From assembly GCF_002160825.1 (NCBI RefSeq), contig NZ_NFLI01000018.1:1-64000 (forward strand): a DNA stretch of 64,000 bases, written 5' to 3'. The notes below the pieces were generated by a model. That model was not told the DNA's origin and did not search any database. It was given only the letters and a program-made list of their open reading frames with translations. Source of the DNA: Lachnoclostridium sp. An131. Its GTDB lineage: Bacteria; Bacillota; Clostridia; Lachnospirales; Lachnospiraceae. Positions 1 to 9,581 of this stretch are shown one piece after another. Position numbers and translations under genes: made by a program. Each line of letters starts with the position of its first letter. Within the stretch, counting starts at the first letter, position 1.

Positions 1-258
1 CAATAACATAAAATAACATACTAAAAAGCAAAAAAATTGACACAAAAAAAGCAGGTTTTATGCGGCCTGCAAGGTATTTTTCGATTATTCAACTGTCAAA
101 CTCCCGGGTAAATTGAAAATTCACAATTTCACATGTTTTTCTTAAGCTGTTATTATGATATAATGCATTTGAATTTTTTTATCTCCTGACAGTTTTCGAC
201 AGTGTTTTTGATTCCCTGCCTGTATAATACTCCTAAACCAATCTATGGAGGAACTGGC
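1..258. other. A+T-rich upstream region, no gene seen
   Basis: The first 258 bases hold no convincing reading frame. They are much richer in A+T than the rest of the window, as expected for a promoter region. Two TATAAT hexamers are visible on the plus strand, at 159-164 and 223-228. Neither has a good -35 box at 17 bases, so which one serves the gene starting at 259 is open. A short inverted pair, GACAGTTTTCGACAGTGT, is a direct repeat of GACAGT rather than a hairpin. Confidence 0.4.
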
Positions 259-567
259 ATGCAAAAGGAATTCTTAATCGAAACGCGTTCTGTCACCGAT
301 GAAAAAGGAAATCTTTTGAATTTAAAATACTATCTCATAGAAGAGGAATCTGTTCAGACCCGCGCTCCTCTGTACCGCATCTGCATCAAAAAATCATCCG
401 CAGGGCGCCCCGGTGTGGAAGAAGCGGAGAGCACGCCGCCCGTCTCCGGTTCGGAGGCTTCCGCCCGTAAAATGCTCCGCCAGCTTATCCGGAATGCGGT
501 TACTCCCGTATGCCTGCTGGAAATTGTGGATGACATGATGACAAAGGAGGACATGCAGGTCTCCTGA
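259..567 (+). CDS. DUF6514-type small protein
   Basis: This encodes a 102-residue soluble protein of unknown function. The start at 259 is chosen because a GGAGG site lies eight bases before it; an in-frame ATG further upstream at 202 has no such site. The N-terminal part (KEFLIETRSVTDEKGN, then a YYLIEEE strand) resembles the small DUF6514 family common in Clostridia, from memory and without a search. No signal peptide, membrane segment or catalytic motif is visible. The gene sits 11 bases before yigZ on the same strand and probably shares its transcript. The family assignment is moderate; that it is a real gene is well supported by ribosome site and spacing. Confidence 0.7.
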   Translation: MQKEFLIETRSVTDEKGNLLNLKYYLIEEESVQTRAPLYRICIKKSSAGRPGVEEAESTPPVSGSEASARKMLRQLIRNAVTPVCLLEIVDDMMTKEDMQVS

Positions 568-578
568 AAGGAACAAAA

Positions 579-1247
579 ATGGCTGAATCATACCGCTTTA
601 CATGGCAGGGCGGAACGGGAGAAATCGTAGAAAAAAAATCCCGTTTCATCGCCACTGTCGCTCCTGTAAAATCTGAGGAAGAAGCGCAGAGCTTCATAGA
701 GCACATAAGAAAACAGTACTGGGACGCCAGGCACAGCTGCACAGCCTTTACCATCGGCAGCCGGCATCAGCTGACCCGCTGCAGCGACGACGGGGAGCCT
801 GCCGGCACCGCAGGACGCCCCATGCTGGACGTACTGCTGGGCGAAAATATTCATGACACCTGCGCAGTCGTAACGCGCTATTTCGGTGGCACCCTGCTTG
901 GGACCGGAGGCCTTGTCCGCGCCTATTCCGGAGCCCTGAGAGAGGCCCTGAACCACGCCGTCATTCTGGAAAAGCAGAAAGGTGTGCGCCTGGAGATCCG
1001 TTCTGACTACGCCGATCTCGGCAGAATCCAGTATCTGATTGGACAGAATCAGATCTCCATCCTGTCCTCCTCTTACACAGACTCTGTTTTTCTGGAAACA
1101 CTTGTTCCAGAGGACCGGTTTGATTCCTTTTACGCTTCCATCACAGAAGGCACCGCCGGAAAGGCCGGCTTGACAAAGGGCAGCTTTGCCTGGTATGCCC
1201 TTCAGGATGGAAAGGTGATCCTTTTTGACAAGGAGGGAGAGGAATGA
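579..1247 (+). CDS. yigZ: YigZ/IMPACT family protein (UPF0029)
   Basis: A 222-residue cytosolic protein of the YigZ/IMPACT family, whose members bind nucleic acid and are linked to translation or proline peptidase neighbours in other bacteria; the exact role is not settled. The signature lies near residues 18-120: KKSRFIA, then ARHSCTAF, SDDGEPAGTAGRP and VVTRYFGGTLLGTGGLVRAY, all close to the family consensus. The C-terminal third matches the UPF0029 C-terminal domain in length. The ribosome site AAAGGAA precedes the ATG. The stop codon overlaps the next start (ATGA, four bases), so the gene is translationally coupled to the CotH gene. Confidence 0.92.
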   Translation: MAESYRFTWQGGTGEIVEKKSRFIATVAPVKSEEEAQSFIEHIRKQYWDARHSCTAFTIGSRHQLTRCSDDGEPAGTAGRPMLDVLLGENIHDTCAVVTRYFGGTLLGTGGLVRAYSGALREALNHAVILEKQKGVRLEIRSDYADLGRIQYLIGQNQISILSSSYTDSVFLETLVPEDRFDSFYASITEGTAGKAGLTKGSFAWYALQDGKVILFDKEGEE

Positions 1248-3712
1248 AATTTTTCTCAGTCAGAAGGCACGCTCTTTTCCCGGTATCCCTTTTCGCAGCG
1301 GGACTTTTTCTGGTGCTTTTCTTCTTCTTTGTCTGGAAATACCAAAACGGCCTTTATACAGATCCCGCCCTTTCCCTGCGCATCAATGAAATCTGTACCA
1401 TCAATCCCGGTACGCAGGAGGGGGAATCCACTATCTATGAGGACTATATCGAGCTCTACAATCCCACGGAACAGGCAGTCTCCCTGGAAGGACTTTACCT
1501 CTCCGACGATCCGGGCAATCCCCTGCTGGCCTCTCTTCCGGAGGGAGAGATCCAGCCGGGCGGCTACTGCGTCATCTATGCCCTGGGGGAAGGGGATTCT
1601 GTGCCAGAGGACTGCCTCTCTGTACCTTTCGGACTGGCGGAGGAAGAAACGCTTCTGCTTACCTGGGTCAGCGAAACTGATAACGGCACAGTCACTACGC
1701 ACACGGTTGATTCCGTGTATATTCCCTCTTCCATCACCTCCGGAGCCGTCTATGCCGCCGCCTCAGATGGAGGCGGCAGCTTCACAGAAGCCCGCCCCTC
1801 TCCCGGCTCCTCCAACTCTGCCGCTTCTCTTATTGTGGACGAGCCTGTATTTCACACACCGGGAGGCTTTTACGAGGACAGCGTAGAGGTCACGCTCTCT
1901 GCTGCAGATGGTCTTTCCATCCGTTATACGCTGGACGGAAGCGAACCCACAGCGGATTCCATGCTGTACACGGAGCCTCTGATCCTTACCGATCCGAGCT
2001 CCTCTCCGAACGTCTGGTCTGCGCGTGAAGATATTACCTCTGAGGATCGAAATTACCAGGTTCCCGGCGAACCGGTGGATAAGGCTGTCATTGTGCGGGC
2101 AGCGGCCTTTGACGAAAACGGAAACCGCAGCAATACCGTGACGTCTACCTATTTTGTCGATTTCAGCGAAAAGGAAGGCTATGACGGCGCTGTAATGCTT
2201 TCCCTTGTCACAGATCCTGACAGCCTGTTTTCTTCCGAGGAGGGGATCTACGTGCGCGGCTCCCTTTATGACGAGGCTCTGGAGAATGGACAGATTTACA
2301 GTGAGCTTCCCTGGATCGAGCTGATGGATTATACGCAATATTATCTGGAGGGCCTGTCTTCCGAGCGCTCAGCCCATATCGAGCTGTATTCCGCATATGG
2401 AGATATCCTTCTTGATCAGGAATGCGGCATCCGTATCCGCGGCAACGAATCCCGCAGCTTTCCTCAGAAAAGCTTTACCCTCTATTCCCGGAAGCGCTAT
2501 GAGAAGGAGAGCTTTGATCCGGTTCTTTTCGGGACGGACATCTCGTATCCAAGCCTGATTCTGAACAACAGCAAGACTCTGAAAAAGGTATTTTTCTTTT
2601 CCCTTGTGGAAGACCGCAGCGCAGCTGTCCAGGAATACATCCCCTGCCAGGTATTTCTGAACGGAGAATACTGGGGAATGTATTATCTGATGGAACGCTA
2701 TTCCTCTGAATACCTGGAAGGACACTACGGAGCAGGACTGGAAAGCTCCACGCTGATTAAGGATACCAGATATGTGGCCGACGGAGATTCGGAGGGCCTT
2801 GAGAGCTACCGGGAGCTCCGGGATTATCTGGACCGGGAGGATCTGGACGACCCTGAGGTCTATGCCGGGCTGCTGGAACAGATGGATATGCAGAGCTTTA
2901 TCGACTGGATGTGCACCAATATCTATATCGCCAACACAGACAGCAAGCCTCTGGAAAATAACGTCTATACCTGGCGTGACAACGGGGGCGCAGATACAGA
3001 GAGCACCGGCAGCCTTCAGTACAGCGACGGCAAATGGCGCTGGATGCTTTATGATTTGGACGACTCTCTCGCTGTCGGCAGCGCCGTGGAAAATGGAGAA
3101 GCCTATACCATGGACTCCTTTATCGAGCACGCCGGCTACGCGCCTTCCGGTTATCTGGACGACAAGCCCATGCCGGCTCTGATGAAGAATGAGGAGTTCT
3201 GCCGCCAGTTCGTCCTGACCTTTATGGATATGGCAAACGAAAACTTCCGGGCGGACCGCGTGCTTTCGCTTCTGGACGAAATCGAAGCGCAGTACGTCTC
3301 CTGGGCTGATAAAAGCTGGGAACGCTGGAACACAAATCCTCAGGACAAAACCTTTTCCGAGCAGATAGAGGAGCTGCGCGTCTTTTTCGAAAACCGCTAT
3401 GATTCTATTGTCCCCTGTCTTGCGGAACATTTTGGACTGACAGGAGAGCTCGTAACCCTTACCCTGTCTGTAGAGGACGGAAGCCAACTGGCCTTAAATA
3501 CGCTGGAGCTTGACCTGTCCTCCGGGGACTGGCAGGGGCAGTACTACACAGATTACCCCGTGACGCTGACCGCTCCGGAGCAGGAAGGCTTCGAGTTTAT
3601 CCGCTGGGAAATCGAAGGCGGGACGATCATGCAGGGGAATGAAAGCGACAGCGAAATCCAGGTACAGCTCGAGGGCGACACCCGGATCCAGGCTGTATAC
3701 GATGAACAATAG
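1244..3712 (+). CDS. Membrane-anchored CotH-kinase / lamin-tail protein
   Basis: An 822-residue secreted or membrane-anchored protein. Residues 12-30 form one hydrophobic segment after a basic start, so the bulk lies outside the membrane. A lamin-tail-like domain follows (about 43-185, with INEIC, DYIELYNPT and LSDDPGNPLL), then a chitobiase C-terminal-like strand set (about 200-300, with IRYTLDGSEPT), then a CotH domain (about 315-690: RIRGNESRSFPQKSF, YLMERYS, WMLYDLDDSL). CotH proteins phosphorylate spore coat proteins in Bacillus; here the acidic WMLYDLDD metal site is kept. The last 80 residues (GFEFIRWEIEGG) resemble bacterial InlB-B-type repeats. The substrate is unknown. The gene overlaps yigZ by four bases. 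Confidence 0.85.
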   Translation: MKFFSVRRHALFPVSLFAAGLFLVLFFFFVWKYQNGLYTDPALSLRINEICTINPGTQEGESTIYEDYIELYNPTEQAVSLEGLYLSDDPGNPLLASLPEGEIQPGGYCVIYALGEGDSVPEDCLSVPFGLAEEETLLLTWVSETDNGTVTTHTVDSVYIPSSITSGAVYAAASDGGGSFTEARPSPGSSNSAASLIVDEPVFHTPGGFYEDSVEVTLSAADGLSIRYTLDGSEPTADSMLYTEPLILTDPSSSPNVWSAREDITSEDRNYQVPGEPVDKAVIVRAAAFDENGNRSNTVTSTYFVDFSEKEGYDGAVMLSLVTDPDSLFSSEEGIYVRGSLYDEALENGQIYSELPWIELMDYTQYYLEGLSSERSAHIELYSAYGDILLDQECGIRIRGNESRSFPQKSFTLYSRKRYEKESFDPVLFGTDISYPSLILNNSKTLKKVFFFSLVEDRSAAVQEYIPCQVFLNGEYWGMYYLMERYSSEYLEGHYGAGLESSTLIKDTRYVADGDSEGLESYRELRDYLDREDLDDPEVYAGLLEQMDMQSFIDWMCTNIYIANTDSKPLENNVYTWRDNGGADTESTGSLQYSDGKWRWMLYDLDDSLAVGSAVENGEAYTMDSFIEHAGYAPSGYLDDKPMPALMKNEEFCRQFVLTFMDMANENFRADRVLSLLDEIEAQYVSWADKSWERWNTNPQDKTFSEQIEELRVFFENRYDSIVPCLAEHFGLTGELVTLTLSVEDGSQLALNTLELDLSSGDWQGQYYTDYPVTLTAPEQEGFEFIRWEIEGGTIMQGNESDSEIQVQLEGDTRIQAVYDEQ

Positions 3713-3763
3713 TTTTCTCTTTCCATTTATGAGATTGATATTTTTTGTCAATAATAATCCTGA

Positions 3764-5128
<1,365 letters not shown>

Positions 5129-5144
5129 GGAACCAAAATCTTGC

Positions 5145-5304
5145 TTCAAATGGACGCAGAGGCTTCTTCTGATTCCGCCGTTCGTCCCTTCACGGACAGG
5201 CGTGTGCTTCCGGACGGACTAAAAAGCAGTCCGCCGGAATCCCACACCAGTCCGCGAAGAGGCCGGACGCGTGAATTCAGAAGAAGCCTCTGCTGTCGGT
5301 TGAA
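5145..5304 (+). repeat. Large imperfect palindrome, copy 1 (after eno)
   Basis: The two halves of this 160-base stretch are reverse complements with few gaps. Outer arms at 5156-5172 and 5277-5293 pair perfectly (GCAGAGGCTTCTTCTGA); pairing continues inward through GTTCGTCC/CGGAC blocks to a central hairpin whose loop is AAAAAGC (5221-5227). The 28 bases at 5208-5235 recur exactly, inverted, in the copy at 5441-5602. It starts 17 bases after the eno stop codon and has no long U-run, so it is not an ordinary intrinsic terminator. It may act as a 3' mRNA structure, or be a mobile palindrome. Confidence 0.8.
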
Positions 5305-5440
5305 AAAGCCTCCTATTCTCTATCCGTATATACACGCAGCTGAATATCAATTGGCACCTGTGTTGTGCTTAAAACATGACCACATTTGCAATTCATTCTG
5401 ACCATATACACTCCCTTGGCGATAGTATATTAAAACACTT

Positions 5441-5602
5441 TCACGAAACAGCCCCTGTGGGGTTTCTGATATCCCAGTGTCCGGCTTTCCGCGAACGGCT
5501 GTATGATTCAGGCGGACTGCTTTTTAGTCCGTCCGGAAGCATACAGCCGTCCGTGGAATGTCCGAACACAGGATACAGAAACCCCACAGGGGCGTCCCGT
5601 GA
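5441..5602 (-). repeat. Large imperfect palindrome, copy 2 (after ulaF)
   Basis: A 162-base near-palindrome. The outer stem CCCCTGTGGGGTTTCTG (5452-5468) pairs exactly with its complement at 5577-5593, and most inner positions pair through CGGCTGTATG to a central loop (5519-5525). Read from the ulaF end (minus strand) it shows the order GGACG, variable stem, TATCCTGTGTTCGGA, CACGGACGG, then the same 28-base core as copy 1. It begins ten bases after the ulaF stop codon. Between copies 1 and 2 (5305-5440) I see no gene, promoter or other repeat. Confidence 0.8.
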
Positions 5603-5611
5603 ATTTATTTT

Positions 5612-6307
5612 TTATTTCTTTATCTGTCCGTAATAAGCATTCGCCCCATGCTTTCTCAGGAAATGCTTATCCTGAATCACCTGCGGAGCCGGAGCCACGC
5701 CGGGCTTCAGGGACTCGGTACGGTAAGCCATCTTCGCCACCTCTTCCAGCACAACCGCGTTGTGTACGGCATTGGCAGCGTCGGTTCCCCAGGTAAACGG
5801 CCCGTGGTTTGTGCAGAGCACGCCCGGAATATGCATCGGGTCCCTGCCCTGGAAGGTCTCAACGATGACAAGGCCTGTGTTCTTCTCGTACTCACCGTTT
5901 ATCTCTTCCGCCGTCAGACTTCTCGCGCAGGGAATCTCCCCGTAGAAATAATCTGCGTGAGTCGTTCCGTAGCAGGGAATGCTGCGTCCTGCCTGCGCCC
6001 AGGAGGTCGCCCACGGAGAATGCGTATGTACCACGCCTCCGATCTTCGGAAACGCCTTATAAAGCTCCAGATGGGTCGGGGTATCGGAAGACGGGTTGTA
6101 ATCTCCCTCTACCTTGTTTCCGTTCAGGTCGATGACTACCATATCCTCCGGCTTCAGGAGATCGTACTCTACGCCGCTGGGCTTGATGACAAACAGGCCG
6201 CTCTCACGGTCGATGCCGCTGACGTTTCCCCAGGTGTAGGTGATAAGTCCTCTCCTCGGAAGCTCCATATTGGCTTCATATACCTTCTTTTTCAGTTCCT
6301 CTAACAT
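5612..6307 (-). CDS. ulaF: L-ribulose-5-phosphate 4-epimerase (UlaF/AraD type)
   Basis: A 231-residue class II aldolase-fold epimerase converting L-ribulose 5-phosphate to D-xylulose 5-phosphate, the exit of L-ascorbate, L-arabinose and related routes into the pentose phosphate pathway. The start at 6307 has AAGGAG seven bases before it; a longer frame to 6340 has no ribosome site. Family features are clear: [20 protein letters not shown], the zinc histidines in [16 protein letters not shown] and THADYF, and [10 protein letters not shown]. It is the last gene of the ascorbate-type set (ulaE and a propeller-like gene lie upstream), which makes UlaF the better name than AraD; sequence alone cannot separate the two. 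Confidence 0.93.
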   Translation of the reverse strand: MLEELKKKVYEANMELPRRGLITYTWGNVSGIDRESGLFVIKPSGVEYDLLKPEDMVVIDLNGNKVEGDYNPSSDTPTHLELYKAFPKIGGVVHTHSPWATSWAQAGRSIPCYGTTHADYFYGEIPCARSLTAEEINGEYEKNTGLVIVETFQGRDPMHIPGVLCTNHGPFTWGTDAANAVHNAVVLEEVAKMAYRTESLKPGVAPAPQVIQDKHFLRKHGANAYYGQIKK

Positions 6308-6452
6308 GTTATTTCTCCTTCCTGACCGGGCCTCCCCCAATCACACTCTCAATATACCGGCCTTCCTTGGACAGACGCTTTGTCCTCAGAGTCCTGTGAC
6401 TATATTTTACAGTCTGCAGCCATTTCCTTCAAGGAAAATATGAAATCCTTTT

Positions 6453-7301
6453 TCAGACGTCTGTTTTCTGATCCAGGAGCTTTCTCATGGCGCCGCAGGC
6501 AAAGTGAAGATCTGCCTTCCAGTCTTCCTTGCCCAGGTACCAGAATTCTGTCACAAAACGGCGTACGCCGATCTCCCAGGCCGTATCGATCATAGCCGGG
6601 AAATCCACCTGCCCCTCCCCGTACATCATATCACGGAATTTTCCGGGAACCGTTTCCTTCAGATGCATGGCCACCACATGGCCGGCGCAGCTGCGCAGAT
6701 CCTCCAGCACATCGGTCCCGTAGGTCAGGGACGCGTTGTTGATATTTCCGCTGTCCGGATACACATTTAAGTAGACAGAGCCCACTGCGTCCACATATTT
6801 CATGGACTTGGCGCAGGTGTTCATAAACTCGGTCTCCATCGTTTCAAAGCCCATGAGAACTCCAGCCCTCGCTGCCATGTGAACCGCTTTTTTCAGGTTC
6901 TCTCCAAAACGCGCCACCGTCTCCGGCGTGGACTCGTCATAATATACGTCGTAGCCTGCCAGCTGGATGATGCGCACGCCCAGGTCATCCGCCAGCTGAA
7001 TGGCCTTTTCCATAATCTCCATGCCGCGGGCGCAGGTGGCCGGATCGCTGCTTCCGATGGGATACTTGCGGTGGCCGGACAGGCACATGCTGCGAATCGG
7101 GAGCCCTACCTCATACATGGTCTTTACGAGCTCCAGGCGCTCTTCCTTCGTCCATTCCAGACGGGAAAGCTTTTCATCGGTCTCATCGATGCTGATTTCC
7201 ACGAAATCGTAGCCTGCCTCCTTCGCCGCCTCCAGCTTTTCCTTCCAGGTCAGAGTATTCGGCATGGCCTTTTCATATAATCCAATGGTATATGCTTTCA
7301 T
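6453..7301 (-). CDS. ulaE: L-ribulose-5-phosphate 3-epimerase UlaE
   Basis: A 282-residue TIM-barrel epimerase of the xylose-isomerase-like fold, interconverting L-xylulose 5-phosphate and L-ribulose 5-phosphate. N-terminal YTIGLYEKAMPNTLTWKEKL and the segments FVEISIDETDEKLSRLEW, GLPIRSMCLSGHRKYPIGS and HLKETVPGKFRDMMYGEGQVDF are very close to what I know of UlaE/SgbU. Metal-binding acids and histidines of the barrel appear present (ETMETEF, DSGNINN, HLKET). GGAAAGGAAG precedes the ATG. It lies 35 bases after the propeller-like gene and 145 bases before ulaF; no promoter or terminator is evident in that 145-base gap, so co-transcription is likely. Confidence 0.93.
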   Translation of the reverse strand: MKAYTIGLYEKAMPNTLTWKEKLEAAKEAGYDFVEISIDETDEKLSRLEWTKEERLELVKTMYEVGLPIRSMCLSGHRKYPIGSSDPATCARGMEIMEKAIQLADDLGVRIIQLAGYDVYYDESTPETVARFGENLKKAVHMAARAGVLMGFETMETEFMNTCAKSMKYVDAVGSVYLNVYPDSGNINNASLTYGTDVLEDLRSCAGHVVAMHLKETVPGKFRDMMYGEGQVDFPAMIDTAWEIGVRRFVTEFWYLGKEDWKADLHFACGAMRKLLDQKTDV

Positions 7302-7336
7302 TCTGCTTCCTTTCCTTCCGCCTTTCGGGAAATTTC

Positions 7337-8383
7337 CTACAGGCTCTCAATCTCATAGAATGCAATCTGATCGATCTCACGGTTTGTGGATACCAGGCCT
7401 ACCTTTCCAGGCTTTTCATAGACACGCACATTGGCCGGTCCTACATCGTGATCCAGAACCTCCATCACGTAGTCGCTGCCGTCATAGGTGCAGGCCAGCA
7501 GATCGCGCTCACCCTTGCGGTGGCCGATGATAGCAGCGCCTTTTCCGAAAATCTCCGCTCCCCAGATGCCGTGAGCAAACTCATACGGCTTATCAAAGGT
7601 CTTGATGCAGGTATATTTTCCGTCCACTTTTTTATAGATTTTGATAATTTCACCGTGGAAGGGAGTCATCACCAGCATCTCCAGCTCGCCGTCTCCGTCA
7701 AAATCCGCGAAGGTCATATCGCTGGCAGCGTCCTCCGTCAGCGTCTCTAAGCTCCACTCTCCGCCCTTCTGCGCAGGGGGAACCACTTTGAAGATTCCGT
7801 TGTCGGCAGCTACAGCAGCCCACATGCCGCCTTCCTCTTCTACACGGCAGTAACCGTGGTTTTTCAGAAGGCCGTCCTTCAGCACGGTCAGCTCTATCTG
7901 ATGCTCTTCGTCGACTCCGCTCAAATCCTCAGGCAGCACGCCTACCCAGATCTTCCCCGGGAATCTCCAGTCGTCCTTATATTCATGGTCTGATTTCAGC
8001 GCGCAGGCGATAATATAGTTGACGCCGCCGCTGGTCAGAATGTCAAAACGGTGTACGAAGGGCAGATCCACGAGGGTCTTTACCTCCCAGTTATTTTTTG
8101 CCTTTGGAGTCACCAGGACAAGCTTCGCCTCCTTGGAATCGTTGGGCGAATAGAATTTATGGGTGGCAAGGAACTGTCCGTTGCTTCCGGGGACCTGCAC
8201 CATGCTCATGGTTCCGCCCGGCTCCTCCCATACAGTCTCCTCCAGATTTCCATCCAGATCAAACAAAAGGCATTTATTCACCTTCTCCGCCGCGATCAGA
8301 ATATGCTCCGCGCCGTTATAGGTCAGCGGGCTGATCGCATAGCATTTTTCCAGTTCATGAGTTTTTATTTTATTTACTTTCAT
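7337..8383 (-). CDS. Cytosolic FG-GAP/VCBS-like beta-propeller protein, unknown role
   Basis: A 348-residue protein without signal peptide or membrane segment. Its spacing of short strands and turns, with TFADFDGDGELEML (a DxDxDG calcium-type loop) near residues 225-240, suggests an FG-GAP/VCBS-like beta-propeller. I do not recognise an enzyme family. It lies inside the ascorbate locus between the DeoR regulator (9 bases away) and ulaE (35 bases away), with its own GGAGA site, so it is almost certainly co-expressed. That position makes a role in sugar or lactone chemistry plausible: many lactonases and epimerases are propellers. It could also be a sugar-phosphate sensor. Its function is not established. 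Confidence 0.8.
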   Translation of the reverse strand: MKVNKIKTHELEKCYAISPLTYNGAEHILIAAEKVNKCLLFDLDGNLEETVWEEPGGTMSMVQVPGSNGQFLATHKFYSPNDSKEAKLVLVTPKAKNNWEVKTLVDLPFVHRFDILTSGGVNYIIACALKSDHEYKDDWRFPGKIWVGVLPEDLSGVDEEHQIELTVLKDGLLKNHGYCRVEEEGGMWAAVAADNGIFKVVPPAQKGGEWSLETLTEDAASDMTFADFDGDGELEMLVMTPFHGEIIKIYKKVDGKYTCIKTFDKPYEFAHGIWGAEIFGKGAAIIGHRKGERDLLACTYDGSDYVMEVLDHDVGPANVRVYEKPGKVGLVSTNREIDQIAFYEIESL

Positions 8384-8392
8384 TTCCGTCTC

Positions 8393-9151
8393 CTAATCTA
8401 CCTGATATACCCAGGTTCCGGACTCCCGGAATCTCCGGACCATTTCAGCCGGAGCCTCCGAATCCGTTATAATATTCTCTATTTTCTCCGGCGGGCAAGA
8501 CACGCATCCAATCTTTTCCCCAAATTTGGAGCTGTCCGCCAGAATATACGAGGATCCAGTGACGCGTTCAAACATCATCTGGTTCAGATTTACTTCGCTG
8601 ACCATTTCGGTCGTCATGCCCAAATCAGGGCTTAGGCCGCTGCATCCCATAAAACATTTTTTTGCCGTAACCTGAGCCAGATTATTTCTGGTAAAATCCC
8701 CTACCATTGCTCCCTTCGTATAGCGGAGCTCACCGCCCAAAAGAATGATGGTCGCCTGAGAGGGATTTTCTTCATTTATAATATTTCCATTGTTTGTAAT
8801 GATTGTGACGTGGCGGCTGGTAATATATTTCACCATGGCAACCGCCGTAGAGCTGGTATTGATAAAAATGCTGTCCTTTTCCTCCACAAGGCTGGCCGCG
8901 TAACGGGCTATCCTTTCCTTGCGGAGCTCCCGGCTGTTTTTCCGGGTCTCTTCCGCGCTTCCTGTCCGCGCTCCTCCATAGAAGCGTTCTAAAAGCTTAT
9001 GCTCCTCCAGATACTGCAGATCCCTGCGAATCGTCAGCGGCGACACCTGAAGCTGTTCGGCAAGCGTATTGACTGTCACATCGCCTTCACTGCGGACAGT
9101 CTCAAGAATCCTTTCTCTCCGGCTGTTTACAATCGAACGGCTCGCTTTCAT
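8393..9151 (-). CDS. DeoR-family sugar-operon regulator
   Basis: A 252-residue transcription regulator. The N-terminal winged helix (about 12-65: VNTLAEQLQVSPLTIRRDL, then LERFYGGA) and the C-terminal sugar-phosphate-sensing domain (INTSSTAVAMVKYI, TNNGNI, LLGGELRYTKGAMVG, DSSKFG) are typical of the DeoR/GlpR class. It probably represses the ascorbate genes and is released by a phosphorylated intermediate, by analogy with UlaR, also a DeoR member. It lies after the terminator that ends ulaB; no separate promoter is obvious in 9152-9192, so it may be fed by read-through. AAAGGAG precedes the start. Confidence 0.92.
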   Translation of the reverse strand: MKASRSIVNSRRERILETVRSEGDVTVNTLAEQLQVSPLTIRRDLQYLEEHKLLERFYGGARTGSAEETRKNSRELRKERIARYAASLVEEKDSIFINTSSTAVAMVKYITSRHVTIITNNGNIINEENPSQATIILLGGELRYTKGAMVGDFTRNNLAQVTAKKCFMGCSGLSPDLGMTTEMVSEVNLNQMMFERVTGSSYILADSSKFGEKIGCVSCPPEKIENIITDSEAPAEMVRRFRESGTWVYQVD

Positions 9152-9192
9152 GCCGGTCGCTCCTTTCTGCTGAAATGTAGAGTAAGATAAAA

Positions 9193-9235
9193 GAAGGTTC
9201 TTCCTCAGGCCTTCCGGACCTGAGGAAGAACCTTC
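9193..9235 (-). terminator. Intrinsic terminator after ulaB
   Basis: A perfect 17-bp stem (9193-9209 with 9219-9235, GAAGGTTCTTCCTCAGG) and a 9-base loop, followed on the minus strand by a T-rich tract. It splits the ascorbate locus into a transport part and a regulator-plus-catabolism part, so partial read-through would set their ratio. Confidence 0.85.
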
Positions 9236-9247
9236 CCGATCTGTGGT

Positions 9248-9544
9248 TTAATTCAGCTGAATTCCAGACTCCTTCAGCTTCTCTTCCATCTCAGCCTGAG
9301 ACATTACGTTTTTCAGGCCGATTACATGTACGCCCTTTGCCTCTGCATCCTTGAACATGGAAATAAAGTTCAGCGGGCAGAACACGATATCAAACTGAGT
9401 CGCAGCGCTCTTTCCCTCGGAAAGAGAGCAGTGATGCAGCTTTCCGACCTTAATGTTCAGAGATTTGATCACCTTCTCAGCAGTCATCTTCATCATCAGA
9501 CTTGTTCCGGCGCCATTTGCGCAGCATACCAAAATGTTCAGCAT
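9248..9544 (-). CDS. ulaB: PTS ascorbate-type transporter subunit IIB
   Basis: A 98-residue cytosolic IIB domain that passes phosphate from IIA to the incoming sugar. The phospho-cysteine loop is at the N terminus (LVCCANGAGTSLMM, Cys 7 or 8), followed by the expected alternating strands and helices. The start at 9544 has GGAGG ten bases before it; the in-frame TTG at 9559 overlaps that site and is unlikely. It follows ulaA by 37 bases and precedes a strong terminator, so it closes the transport operon ulaG-C-A-B. Length is normal for the lactose/ascorbate IIB family. Confidence 0.93.
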   Translation of the reverse strand: MLNILVCCANGAGTSLMMKMTAEKVIKSLNIKVGKLHHCSLSEGKSAATQFDIVFCPLNFISMFKDAEAKGVHVIGLKNVMSQAEMEEKLKESGIQLN

Positions 9545-9581
9545 CTTATCTTCCTCCAATACTTATGAAATTAAAGCAGTT

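Noticed and set aside
5145-5602. Large palindromes as ordinary rho-independent terminators
   Set aside because: The stems are far too long, interrupted, shared in sequence between loci and lack a U-run directly after the stem.
5145-5602. CRISPR array
   Set aside because: Only inverted arms and a single shared core, no regular direct repeats with unique spacers, and no cas genes.
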